DNA from: Myxococcales bacterium
GTDB taxonomy: Bacteria > Myxococcota_A > Polyangia > Palsa-1104 > SHYY01
DNA: 64,000 bases
Assembly: GCA_009692555.1 (NCBI GenBank)
Contig: SHYY01000005.1
Coordinates: forward strand, 1-64,000
Direction of reading: 5' to 3'
The stretch's first letter is position 1, and each line of letters opens with the position of its first letter. Shown in pieces: positions 17,301-24,230 of this stretch. The notes beneath the pieces were generated by a model. The model worked only from the letters and a program-made list of their open reading frames with translations, did not search any database and was not told where the DNA came from. The position numbers and the translations under genes are program-made.

Positions 17301-18075
17301 CATCCTGGACCCGCGCTTCCGCCACACCCCGATGGGCTTCGTGTCACCGCCGCTGCGCGATCAGCCGGCGATCGCGCTCGGACGCCGGGGCGAGGCGCGC
17401 CCGGTGACGGTCACGACCAGGCTCGCCGACCGCCGCGAGATCACGCTCGAGGCCACGCTGGCCGAGGACGGCGGCGCCGAGGTGACGGTGCGCGAGGTGG
17501 TGGCCGGATGGCCGGCCCTCGAGTGGCGCGAGGGGATCGACCGGCTGGCCGAGGATCGGGTGCGGCCGGAGTTCGAGCAGCACACCCTCGGCTTCTACTT
17601 CCCGGGGGCGACGCTGAAGACGCTCACCTTCGGCCCGCGCGACGCGGACGACGAGCCGTTCGTCGTCGCGTACACCTTCCACGCGCCCCGCTTCGCGCGG
17701 GCCGAGGGAAAGCGGCTCCTCTTGCCTGCTCCCTACCCCGCGCTGCTCGGGAGGCGCTATGTGGGCGTGGCGAAGCGGAGCACTCCTTTGCAGCTGCAGT
17801 ACTGCGCACCGACGCACCTCGCGGCGACGATCCACCTGCCGGCCGGCGCAGGGGTGGCGCGCGCGGTGTCGGGGAAGGCGAGCGACCCGCTGTTCGGCGC
17901 GTTCTCCCTGCTGGCCAGCGGCGGCGCGTCCGGGGAGCCGCCTTTGCTCAAGCTCGATGCCACCTTCGGGATGCCGGCATCGCGCATTCCGCCCGAGCGG
18001 TACGGGGAGTTTGCGGCGTACGCCCACGCCGTGGATGTCGCCGAGTCGCAGGCCGCCGAGGTGGTGCTGAAGTAG
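14311..18075 (+). CDS. Paralogous TPR / DUF3857 / transglutaminase-like lipoprotein with lost catalytic residues
   Basis: This 1254-residue paralogue starts inside the end of the preceding gene (ATGA overlap). It has a lipoprotein signal (lipobox AISGC, Cys23), a similar PA14-like insert (KVWRAAGPYGHLARLDLDRP, WHLVVDGQTVFRQDP), TPR repeats and a DUF3857 domain (LTLTHNIVRVQTKEGIDKWG to LEPGDFVEFEYVDP). In the transglutaminase region ILARGEGNRITLERALLLAL aligns with IYARKFGDCKDKASLLVAML of the neighbour: the nucleophile Cys is Arg940, the His becomes Glu980 in FDEPLLAV, and only Asp1000 (TILDPRF) is kept. It is therefore very likely inactive and may be a scaffold or regulator for the active partner. 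Coupled translation supports a complex. Confidence 0.9.
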   Translation: MNRFRGGFRGGIVALLAVAISGCAATVKGPAGPTDRGAIEALLLGSPQRADLWRDLGWIDYLAGDSQKAHPSLERAEKLAAGDPRTLLGLALLAHTAGRTDEARGRWASILERADPEDPWSAPVMEMATSVLEWLIGEAPGEQAFSQRLSGILASRASAFGVPIANTLPFDVGSRLFAVRAAYHRKLGDDGLAATLDAARGCPKVWRAAGPYGHLARLDLDRPLPPATSHPVAGRALPVRACGFAVEANRASVMHATTFVQVPRDLTATVSVETDQPWHLVVDGQTVFRQDPRDRFPTRSTGVDLDLAAGWHRVLLKIAVPHSRTEVVASIASPGAPLEFADAAPAAGAAVAPGPARLHPAIAMPVAVGTATGAGTYPAAIGDFLVAARAHRELDLDGGSAAIARVNAAAPRFVPGLLLGAQLAAEDPSRPSRFSRDAARKLLERTLELEPGAGRARYNLATMDLQDDHAEKALARLGDHPGWRLDYGRYQALRARGWLLEAERALAEARKQNPEACGPIEAAMAVARDHHDVAAARRLGEEMVRCQPTSDDLAELYRDTRDPRAAAVEYRRLLALDPLRQDWRNGLADALTAAGQPGEAVAVLEALVAEYPRSAGQRVKLADALIAGGRPGDAARARQVIADGLAEAPEAQELHRALLALGLGNVIDPFRVDGKQVIAAFNRSGRRYDAPAVIVLDRTVTRVFDTGARLTLTHNIVRVQTKEGIDKWGEVNIPDGADVLLLRAVKADGSTREPEEIAEKQSVSVPDLEPGDFVEFEYVDPSPSPAAFPNGFLGERFYFQSFDAPLDRTEYVLAAPPGMALQIDRRGDALKEKVELRGELEVRTWADEHKAQLLPEPQQAPFTESVPSVRVASGVTFPVWRDFLDDQQFGALRANGELRALAAKLKTPEAVDAFVRRNIKAGGSLDEAATSILARGEGNRITLERALLLALGVPAELWLGRARNSAALDGPLPDLEGFDEPLLAVTLPGAKGPVATTILDPRFRHTPMGFVSPPLRDQPAIALGRRGEARPVTVTTRLADRREITLEATLAEDGGAEVTVREVVAGWPALEWREGIDRLAEDRVRPEFEQHTLGFYFPGATLKTLTFGPRDADDEPFVVAYTFHAPRFARAEGKRLLLPAPYPALLGRRYVGVAKRSTPLQLQYCAPTHLAATIHLPAGAGVARAVSGKASDPLFGAFSLLASGGASGEPPLLKLDATFGMPASRIPPERYGEFAAYAHAVDVAESQAAEVVLK

Positions 18076-18089
18076 ACCTCCCCAGGCGC

Positions 18090-19085
18090 CTACGCCGGGG
18101 CGAACCGGCTCACGGCGAAGCGCCCGGCCTCGTCCATCCACTGATCCTCGACGGTGAAGCCGGCTGCCGCCGCGAGGTGGGCGAGCTCGCCTTGCGAATA
18201 CTTGTACGAGTCCTCGGTGTGGATCCGCTCCCCCGCGGCGAACGTCAGGTCGATCCCGAGGCCGTCGATCCGGGCCGCCTGATCGCGCTCGCTCACCAGG
18301 TACATCTCGATCCGCCCCGCCGGTTCGTCGTAGCGCGCCAGGTGGCGAAACTGGTCGACCGCGAAGTGGCCCCCGAGCTCCCGGTTGATCCGCGCGAGCA
18401 GGTTCAGGTTGAAGCGCGCGGTCACCCCCGCGGCGTCGTCGTAGGCGCGCTCCAGTACCGTGCGCTCCTTGCGCAGGTCGGCGCCGAGCAGCAGTCGGTC
18501 GCGGAGCGCCATCGTCGCCCGCACCTCGGCGAGGAAGCGCGCCGCGTCGGGGCGGTGGAAGTTGCCGACGTTCGAGCCGAGCCACAGGACGAGCCTCGCA
18601 GAGTCCTCCGCCCGGGGCTGGTCCTGGAGGATGCGCAGGCCCGACCGGTACTCGGCGGCGATGGCGGTGACCTGGAGCGACGGGTAGTCGGCCAGCAGCC
18701 CGCGGGCGCTCTCCTCGAGCATCGTCTCCGAGATGTCGATCGGCAGGTAGCGGAGCGACGGGCGACGGGCGAGCAGCGCGTCGAGGAGCAGGCGGGTCTT
18801 CGTCGCGCTGCCGCTGCCGAGCTCGACCAGCTCCACCGACGGTGGAAGGGGTGCGACGATCGCTCCCGCGTGCCGCCCGAGGATCTCCGCCTCGGCGCGC
18901 GTCAGGTAGTACTCCGGGAGGCCGCAGATGGCCTCGAACAGGCGCGAGCCCTCCTCGTCGTAGAAGTACGGGAAGGGGAGGCGCTTCGGCGTCGCCGTGA
19001 GCCCCGCGTGAACGTCACGCGCGAAGTCAACCGCGCCGCCGCTCGACGGGTGGCGAATCAGGGTGAAGCGCGCGGCGTCGGTCAT
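18090..19085 (-). CDS. egtD: L-histidine N-alpha-methyltransferase EgtD
   Basis: The 331-residue product is a SAM-dependent trimethylating enzyme that converts histidine to hercynine (histidine betaine), the first step of ergothioneine synthesis. Family marks are FPYFYDEEGSRLFEAI near the N-terminus, the SAM-binding ELGSGSATKTRLLLDA, PIDISETMLEE, WLGSNVGNFHRP, AYDDAAGVTARFNLNLLARI, and the C-terminal HTEDSYKYS block. Length matches EgtD (about 320-330). The start at 19085 overlaps the stop of the transporter gene (ATGA). No egtB or egtE-like gene is visible nearby, so the sulfur-inserting steps, if present, must be encoded elsewhere. Confidence 0.92.
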   Translation of the reverse strand: MTDAARFTLIRHPSSGGAVDFARDVHAGLTATPKRLPFPYFYDEEGSRLFEAICGLPEYYLTRAEAEILGRHAGAIVAPLPPSVELVELGSGSATKTRLLLDALLARRPSLRYLPIDISETMLEESARGLLADYPSLQVTAIAAEYRSGLRILQDQPRAEDSARLVLWLGSNVGNFHRPDAARFLAEVRATMALRDRLLLGADLRKERTVLERAYDDAAGVTARFNLNLLARINRELGGHFAVDQFRHLARYDEPAGRIEMYLVSERDQAARIDGLGIDLTFAAGERIHTEDSYKYSQGELAHLAAAAGFTVEDQWMDEAGRFAVSRFAPA

Positions 19086-20572
19086 GCGCTCACCGGAAGC
19101 CGCAGACCCCGCGGCACCACCAGCCGCTCCAGGCGATCGAACAGCAGCTCGACGGCGAGCGCCAGCACCGCCGCCGGCACCGCACCCTGCAGGATCAGCC
19201 CGACGTCGTCGAGGCGGATCCCGGTGAGGATCGGCTGGCCATACCCGCCGGCGCCGACCAGCGCCCCGAGGGTGGCGGTGCCCACGTTGATCACCGCCGA
19301 GGTCTTCACTCCGGCGACGATCGCCCGCGAAGCGAGCGGCAGTTCGACCCGCCAGAGACGCGCCAGCGGCGGGAGACCGAGCGCCTCGGCCGACTCGCGC
19401 ATCGAGGGCGCGATGTCGGTGAGCCCGGTGCAGGTGTTGCGGACGATCGGGAGGAGGCTGTAGAGGAACAGCGCGACGATCGCCGGCGGCGCCCCGATCC
19501 CGAGCAGGGGGATCATGAACACCAGCAGCGCCAGCGACGGGATGGTCTGAACGATCCCGGTGCCAGCCAGGATCAGCCGGCCGAGCCGCGGGCGGCGCGA
19601 GGCGAGGATCCCGAGCGGGATGGCGAACAGGATCGCCGCGCCGAGGGAGACCGCCACCAGCGCGAGGTGCTGGCCGGTGTGGCGGAGGAGCGGCCTGAGG
19701 AACGACTCGCGGCGCGCATCGGCGTGGACCCCGAGGCGCTCGGCGAGGAAGTCGGCGGCCACCACCGACTCGGGGAGGCGATCGAGCTTGGCGCGCGCGT
19801 TCAAGGCGATCATCGCCGCCTCGTCGATCGATCCCTCCAGGCGCCGGATCGACGCGTGCGCGCGCCCGGCCCGGGTGGCGAGATCGGCCCGCGCGAGCAG
19901 CACCGCGTGGTAGTCGGGGAAGTGGTGGAGATCGTCGACCAGCACGCGCAGGTGGTAGTAGCGGATCTCCGCGTCGGTGGAGTAGAGGTCGGTGGCGTCG
20001 AGGGTACCGCTCTCGAGGCCGCGGTAGGCGAGGTCGTGATCGAGCCCGCGCGCCTCCTGCTGCGGCAGGTGGTAGCGCGCCTGGAGGCTCGGCCAGCCGT
20101 CGCTGCGGTCCATGAACTCGCTCGAGAAGCCGAAGCGCAGCTCGGGGTGGCGGGCGAGGTCGGAGAGGGTGCGGATCCCGAGGCGCGCGGCGGCCTCCTC
20201 CTTCATCCCGACGGCGTAGGTGTTGCTGAAGCCGAGCGGGCGGCTGATCACGACGCCGCGCTTCGCGAGCGCGACTCGCAGTGATTCCTCGTCGCTCCCG
20301 GCCCCGCCGAGGATCTCCCGGGCGATGGTCCCGGTGTAGTCCGGGTAGACGTCGATCTCGCCCGCGAGGAGCGCGTTCCACAGGACCTGCGTGCCGCCGA
20401 GCTGGCGACGGTGCTCGGCCCGTCCGCCCGCGTCTTGCGCCAGGAAGGTCACCAGTTCGCCCAGGATCACCGACTCGGTGAAGGCCTTCGAGCCCACCCG
20501 GACCGGCGCGTTGCCGCCTGTGCGCGTGCAGCCGGCGACGAGAAACAGGAGCGGGATCAATGCGCGCCTCAC
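19082..20572 (-). CDS. Fused substrate-binding/permease subunit of an EgtU/OpuC-like ABC importer
   Basis: The GTG start at 20572 lies in a GTGA overlap with the ATPase gene and gives 496 residues with a lipoprotein signal (LLFLVAGC, Cys15). Residues about 24-285 form an OpuAC/ProX-type binding domain (VGSKAFTESVILGELV, VYPDYTGTIAREIL, GFSNTYAVGM, DLYSTDAEI). Residues about 290-490 are a MetI/OpuCB-type permease (QTIPSLALLVFMIPLLGIG, with the ATPase-contact loop MRESAEALGLPPLARLWRVELP). Known EgtU proteins, which import ergothioneine, carry the permease first and binding domain last; here the order is reversed. Co-operon with egtD suggests hercynine, ergothioneine or a related betaine as ligand; choline or glycine betaine cannot be excluded. 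Confidence 0.85.
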   Translation of the reverse strand: MRRALIPLLFLVAGCTRTGGNAPVRVGSKAFTESVILGELVTFLAQDAGGRAEHRRQLGGTQVLWNALLAGEIDVYPDYTGTIAREILGGAGSDEESLRVALAKRGVVISRPLGFSNTYAVGMKEEAAARLGIRTLSDLARHPELRFGFSSEFMDRSDGWPSLQARYHLPQQEARGLDHDLAYRGLESGTLDATDLYSTDAEIRYYHLRVLVDDLHHFPDYHAVLLARADLATRAGRAHASIRRLEGSIDEAAMIALNARAKLDRLPESVVAADFLAERLGVHADARRESFLRPLLRHTGQHLALVAVSLGAAILFAIPLGILASRRPRLGRLILAGTGIVQTIPSLALLVFMIPLLGIGAPPAIVALFLYSLLPIVRNTCTGLTDIAPSMRESAEALGLPPLARLWRVELPLASRAIVAGVKTSAVINVGTATLGALVGAGGYGQPILTGIRLDDVGLILQGAVPAAVLALAVELLFDRLERLVVPRGLRLPVSA

Positions 20573-21315
20573 CCGGCCTCCAGGGACTCGAGCGGGCTGC
20601 GCTGCGCGTTCACGAAGCGGGTGACGAACGCGTCTTCGGGTCGCCGGACGAGATCGGCCAGGGTGCCCTGCTGGACGATCGCGCCGTCGCGGAGGAGGAC
20701 CAGGTGATCGCCGAGGAAGCCCGCCTCGCCGAGGTCGTGGGTGACCAGGATCACGGTCTTCCGGAGGCGCTGGAAGATCGCGCGAAGATCGGCCTGGAGG
20801 TCGGAGCGGATGATCGGGTCGAGGGCGCCGAGCGGCTCGTCGAGCAGGAGCAGCGACGGGTCGAGGAAGAGCGCGCGCATCAGGCTCACGCGCTGGCGCT
20901 GGCCGCCCGAGATCTGCGACGGAAAGCGGTCGAGGCTGGCGCGCGGGAAGCGGGTCAGCTCGCACAGCTCGTCCTGCCGCGCGGTGACCTGCGCCTCGGG
21001 CCAGCCCAGGTGGCGCGCCAGGAGGGCGATGTTGTCGGCCGCGGAAAGGTGGGGAAAGAGACCGCCGTCCTGGATCACGTAGCCCATGCGGAGGCGCAGC
21101 GCGGGGAGGTTCTCGAGGGTGAGCGGCGTCTCGTCGACCAGCACGGTGCCGCTGTCGGGGCGGAGGAGGCCGATCATCAGGCGCAGGCAGGTGGACTTCC
21201 CGCAGCCGCTCGGCCCGATCAGCACGGTGGTGCGCGCGGGCGCGATCGCGAGATCGATCGGCGGGAGGCCGGCGCCGCCAAAGCGCTTGGCGACGGCGCG
21301 GAACTCGATTCTCAC
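20569..21315 (-). CDS. ABC transporter ATPase, EgtV/OpuCA-like
   Basis: The GTG start at 21315 gives 248 residues. All ABC motifs are intact: Walker A GPSGCGKST, Q-loop region GYVIQDGGLFPHLSAADN, signature ISGGQRQR, Walker B LLLLDEP followed by the D-loop GALDP, and the H-loop THD. The sequence belongs to the glycine-betaine/proline group. It lacks the C-terminal CBS pair found in OpuCA, which EgtV-type and short OpuCA-type subunits may also lack. It energises the fused transporter encoded immediately downstream. An earlier in-frame start exists but overlaps the upstream gene. Confidence 0.88.
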   Translation of the reverse strand: MRIEFRAVAKRFGGAGLPPIDLAIAPARTTVLIGPSGCGKSTCLRLMIGLLRPDSGTVLVDETPLTLENLPALRLRMGYVIQDGGLFPHLSAADNIALLARHLGWPEAQVTARQDELCELTRFPRASLDRFPSQISGGQRQRVSLMRALFLDPSLLLLDEPLGALDPIIRSDLQADLRAIFQRLRKTVILVTHDLGEAGFLGDHLVLLRDGAIVQQGTLADLVRRPEDAFVTRFVNAQRSPLESLEAG

Positions 21316-21322
21316 GGGCGCC

Positions 21323-21811
21323 TCACGGAGCGCCGCCGATCGCCGCGCGCAGCGGCCTCTCGACGGTGACGAGCACATCGTGGACCCGCTCGAGCAGCAG
21401 GCCGAAGGCGAACCAGACGGGCGCGTTGTCGAGGCGGATCACGCCGCCGACGCTGGTGCGCGCGTAGGAGTAGTCCCACGGGCAGCGGCCGGTGGTCCAC
21501 CGGAGGGCGAGCCCGGCGAGCGCTTCGACGGCGAAGATGCCGACCATGTAAAAAGCGCCGCGGGCGGCAAAGTGGAGGGCGCGGACGGTCTCGTGGACCG
21601 GCTCGAAGAGGAGCGCGGCCGACCCGTAGATCGGGAGCATCCATAGACACGTGTGGCCGGCGAGCCGGAGGCGCTGGGCGCGCGGGATGGTCACTTTTTT
21701 CGTCACGTCACCGTCGTCGGGACGGGTGCCGCACACCGCCTCGGTGGCGGCGGTCCAGAGGATCTCCGAGCACCAGCCCCAAAGGCCGTACAGGAGGAAG
21801 CGGAGGAGCAC
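21323..21811 (-). CDS. Small multi-spanning membrane protein, CmpB-like (putative ABC-transporter type IV, PF06541-like)
   Basis: The GTG start at 21811 gives 162 residues with about four hydrophobic segments (FLLYGLWGWCSEILWTA, HTCLWMLPIYGSAALLF, GAFYMVGIFAVEALAGLALRW, NAPVWFAFGLLLERVHDVL). The motif GWCSEI followed by LWMLPIYG and the WDYSYA block match the CmpB-like family labelled putative ABC-transporter type IV, whose role is not established. It heads the egtVUD operon with 7 bases to the ATPase gene, so it may be an accessory membrane component of the importer. That role is inferred from position only. Confidence 0.65.
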   Translation of the reverse strand: MLLRFLLYGLWGWCSEILWTAATEAVCGTRPDDGDVTKKVTIPRAQRLRLAGHTCLWMLPIYGSAALLFEPVHETVRALHFAARGAFYMVGIFAVEALAGLALRWTTGRCPWDYSYARTSVGGVIRLDNAPVWFAFGLLLERVHDVLVTVERPLRAAIGGAP

Positions 21812-21855
21812 GCGGCGATTCTCCGACGGGGGAGAAGCGAGCGCAAGTTGGTCGC

Positions 21856-21877
21856 TTGTTGCATGTCGATTGTTGCA
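21856..21877. promoter_or_regulatory. Direct repeat TTGTTGCA in divergent promoter region
   Basis: TTGTTGCA occurs at 21856-21863 and again at 21870-21877, 14 bases apart, in a locally AT-richer strip between the egt operon (minus strand) and sixA (plus strand). The shared spacer region between two divergent genes is where operators are expected. Binding protein unknown. Confidence 0.35.
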
Positions 21878-21908
21878 AACTGGCGCCGACACCCCGAAAC
21901 TCGCGCCC

Positions 21909-22409
21909 ATGAACGTCTTCGTGATCCGCCACGCCCGCGCGATCGATCCGGACCGGTCCCTCGACGACGGCCACCGCCCGCTCACCGCCCGGGGGCGACG
22001 CGACGCGCTGGCGGTGGGACGGGCGCTGCGGGAGGCGGGCGTCAAACTCGACGCGCTGGTCACCAGCCCGCTGGTGCGCGCCGTCGAGACCGCCGAGCTG
22101 ATCGCGGTCGGCCTGGACTTCGATGGGGCGCTGGAGGTCGCCCCCGAGCTCGCCACCGGGCGCCACCCGCAGGTGGTGGTCGAGGAGATCCTTCTGCCGC
22201 GCGCGGACTTAGGCGCGGTGGCGGTGGTCGGTCACGAGCCGCAGCTCGGGGCCCTGATCGGGGCGCTCCTGCGCGGCCCGGTGCCGTCGCCGGCCAAGGG
22301 AGCGGCGGTACGCCTGGCGTGGGACGGGCCAGGCCAGCCGGCGCGCTTCAAGTGGGTGATCCGCCCCGGCTTCGAGAAGCCGTCGAAGGAGATCGCCGAC
22401 ATCGGGTAG
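21909..22409 (+). CDS. sixA: Phosphohistidine phosphatase SixA
   Basis: The 166-residue product is a short histidine-phosphatase-fold enzyme. The catalytic RHA box is VIRHARA (His8), the second conserved Arg lies in SPLVRAVETAELI, and the second catalytic His is in VVGHEPQLGALI. Length and layout match SixA, which in E. coli dephosphorylates phospho-His on phosphotransfer proteins (ArcB HPt, NPr). The substrate here cannot be named. It is divergent from the egt operon and lies upstream of a TauE/SafE permease gene on the same strand. Confidence 0.88.
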   Translation: MNVFVIRHARAIDPDRSLDDGHRPLTARGRRDALAVGRALREAGVKLDALVTSPLVRAVETAELIAVGLDFDGALEVAPELATGRHPQVVVEEILLPRADLGAVAVVGHEPQLGALIGALLRGPVPSPAKGAAVRLAWDGPGQPARFKWVIRPGFEKPSKEIADIG

Positions 22410-22430
22410 CCGTAAGGTAGATTGAGGCCG

Positions 22431-23195
22431 GTGGAGCCCTGGGCCCTCGCTCTGATGTGCGTCGTGGCGCTGCTGGCGGCGCTGGTCGGCGTGGTCACCG
22501 GCGGCAACTCGCTGTTCACCGTGCCGGTGATGCTCTCCCTCGGGATGGCGCCGCGCCAGGCGATCGCCACCAACATGTTCGCGGTCACCTTCCTGGCCCT
22601 CTCGGGGGGCGTTCGCTTCGCGCAGAAGCAGCCGGTGCGCTGGGACCTCACCCTCCCGCTCGGCGCCCTCACCCTCGTGACGTCGTGGTGGGGAGCGCAC
22701 CTCGTCACGTCGCTGTCGGAGCGGACGGTGCGCGGGGTGGTGGCCGGCTCGATGGTGGCGATGGTGCTGTTTCTCCTCGCCAGGCCGGGCTTCGGCGAGG
22801 CGCCGGCGCACGCGGTGTCGAAGGCCCGCTTCGCCGTCGGGATGGCGGTGGGAGCGCTCCTCGGGATCTACGGCGGGCTGTTCTCCGGCGGCTACACCAC
22901 GCTGCTCACCTTCGCCTGCGTGGCGCTGCTCGGGACCAGCCTGGTCGAGGCCGTGGGGATGACCAAGCTGGTCAACTTCGCCTCCTCGGCGATCGCCTCG
23001 CTGGAGTTCGCGCGTCACGGATTGATCGACTACCGGGTGGCGGTGCCGATGGCGGCGGCGATGACCGTCGGTGCGTGGCTGGGGGCGCACCTCGCGATCA
23101 CGCGCGGCCACCGCTACGTCCGGATCGTCTTCCTCGGCGGCGTCGGGCTGCTCGCGGCGAAGCTGGTGGTGTTCGACCTGCTTCTCGCGCGGTAG
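22431..23195 (+). CDS. TauE/SafE-family sulfite or organosulfonate exporter-like permease
   Basis: The likely GTG start at 22431 gives 254 residues; a TTG at 22422 is an alternative. The sequence has about eight membrane segments and the two family repeats: GVVTGGNSLFTVPVMLSLG with AIATNMFAVTF in the first half and GIYGGLFSGGYTTLLTFACV with AVGMTKLVNFASS in the second. TauE/SafE proteins move sulfur anions or other small organic anions. Given a nearby ergothioneine/hercynine operon, a sulfur-related role is possible but unproven. Confidence 0.88.
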   Translation: MEPWALALMCVVALLAALVGVVTGGNSLFTVPVMLSLGMAPRQAIATNMFAVTFLALSGGVRFAQKQPVRWDLTLPLGALTLVTSWWGAHLVTSLSERTVRGVVAGSMVAMVLFLLARPGFGEAPAHAVSKARFAVGMAVGALLGIYGGLFSGGYTTLLTFACVALLGTSLVEAVGMTKLVNFASSAIASLEFARHGLIDYRVAVPMAAAMTVGAWLGAHLAITRGHRYVRIVFLGGVGLLAAKLVVFDLLLAR

Positions 23196-23227
23196 GCGTA
23201 TACTCGGCGGCGATCGGAGCACCAGCC

Positions 23228-23857
23228 ATGCGGAGCCTGAACAGGGTGATTCTCGGGGGATTTCTCGTCGCCCAGGTGGCGCGGGCGGGCGATGATCCGC
23301 TGGCCTCGGCGGACGAAGCCTACGGTGCCGCGCGCTACCAGCAGGCGCACGATCTCGCGCTCAAGGTGGCGCTCGCCAGCGACGAGCCGGGGCTTTCGAG
23401 CCCCGCGCGCTCGAAGGGGGCGCGGGCGTGGCGGCTGGCCGGCGCATCGAGCTGCTTCCTCAAGGACCGCCCGGGATCGCTGACCGCGCTGGCGCACCTC
23501 ACCAAGGAGGACATCGAGTTCGTGCGCTTCGCGTGCAAGCGCCAGGCGATCGAGTTCACCGACGACGAGATCCACATCGCCGCCTCGCCGGCGCGCCCCG
23601 AGATGCAGGAGGCGCAGGCCGCCTACGACGCCGCGAAGTACCCGCTGGCGAAGAAGCTCGCGCTCGCCGCCACGGTCGCCGATCCGAAGCTCTCGGTGGC
23701 GTGGCGCTTGCTCGGCGCGGCGTCGTGCTGGACCAAGGATAAGACCACCGCCCAGCGCGCCTGCGAGCACCTCCAGCCCGTCGACCAGGAGTTCATCCGC
23801 TCGACGTGCGCGCGCACCCTCGGGGTGAAGCTGCAAAACCCGCGGGTCCTCCGGTAG
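23228..23857 (+). CDS. Secreted protein with two TPR-like repeats
   Basis: The start at 23228 gives 209 residues with a short signal peptide (MRSLNRVILGGFLVAQVARA). Two homologous halves are clear: AYGAARYQQAHDLALKVALA followed by WRLAGASSCFLKDR, and AYDAAKYPLAKKLALAATVA followed by WRLLGAASCWTKDK. Each half ends with a FVRFACKR / FIRSTCART motif. These are duplicated TPR-like helical units of the type used as periplasmic protein-binding adaptors. No catalytic motif is visible. It is followed by a small lipoprotein gene on the same strand. Confidence 0.8.
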   Translation: MRSLNRVILGGFLVAQVARAGDDPLASADEAYGAARYQQAHDLALKVALASDEPGLSSPARSKGARAWRLAGASSCFLKDRPGSLTALAHLTKEDIEFVRFACKRQAIEFTDDEIHIAASPARPEMQEAQAAYDAAKYPLAKKLALAATVADPKLSVAWRLLGAASCWTKDKTTAQRACEHLQPVDQEFIRSTCARTLGVKLQNPRVLR

Positions 23858-23930
23858 CCCGCCGTCAGCTTCTTTGACCCCTGGTGCCAGTCGGCTATGC
23901 TTCGCCCGGTCGACGAGGAGACGCCGCGCG

Positions 23931-24230
23931 ATGAGGAGCCTGCTGATCGGTTTGATTTCGGGTGCGGTGCTGATCGCCGGAGGCTGCGGCGATGACGACT
24001 ACGGCCACGAACGGCCCCCCGGCGACATGGCCCGCGATCTGACCGCGGTGGTGGGGGACGGGGGTCCGGGGGATCTCTCCGCAGCCGTCGACATGGCCCG
24101 TGACCTCACTGCTACAGGCGACCTACGCGGCAGCGATGGCGCGGCAGGCGATGCCCAGGTCGATGCCCAGGTCGACGCCCAGGTCGATGCCCAGCCGGCC
24201 GACCTGGCCGCCACCGACGCCAAGGGTTAG
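23931..24230 (+). CDS. Small low-complexity lipoprotein
   Basis: The start at 23931 gives 99 residues: signal peptide and lipobox IAGGC (Cys19), then an entirely low-complexity mature part with repeated DMARDLTA and DAQV units (four consecutive DAQ repeats). It resembles the linker region of larger Myxococcota lipoproteins without a folded domain, so it may be a truncated lipoprotein or a short surface peptide. Its last four bases overlap the end of the convergent beta-barrel gene. Confidence 0.6.
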   Translation: MRSLLIGLISGAVLIAGGCGDDDYGHERPPGDMARDLTAVVGDGGPGDLSAAVDMARDLTATGDLRGSDGAAGDAQVDAQVDAQVDAQPADLAATDAKG

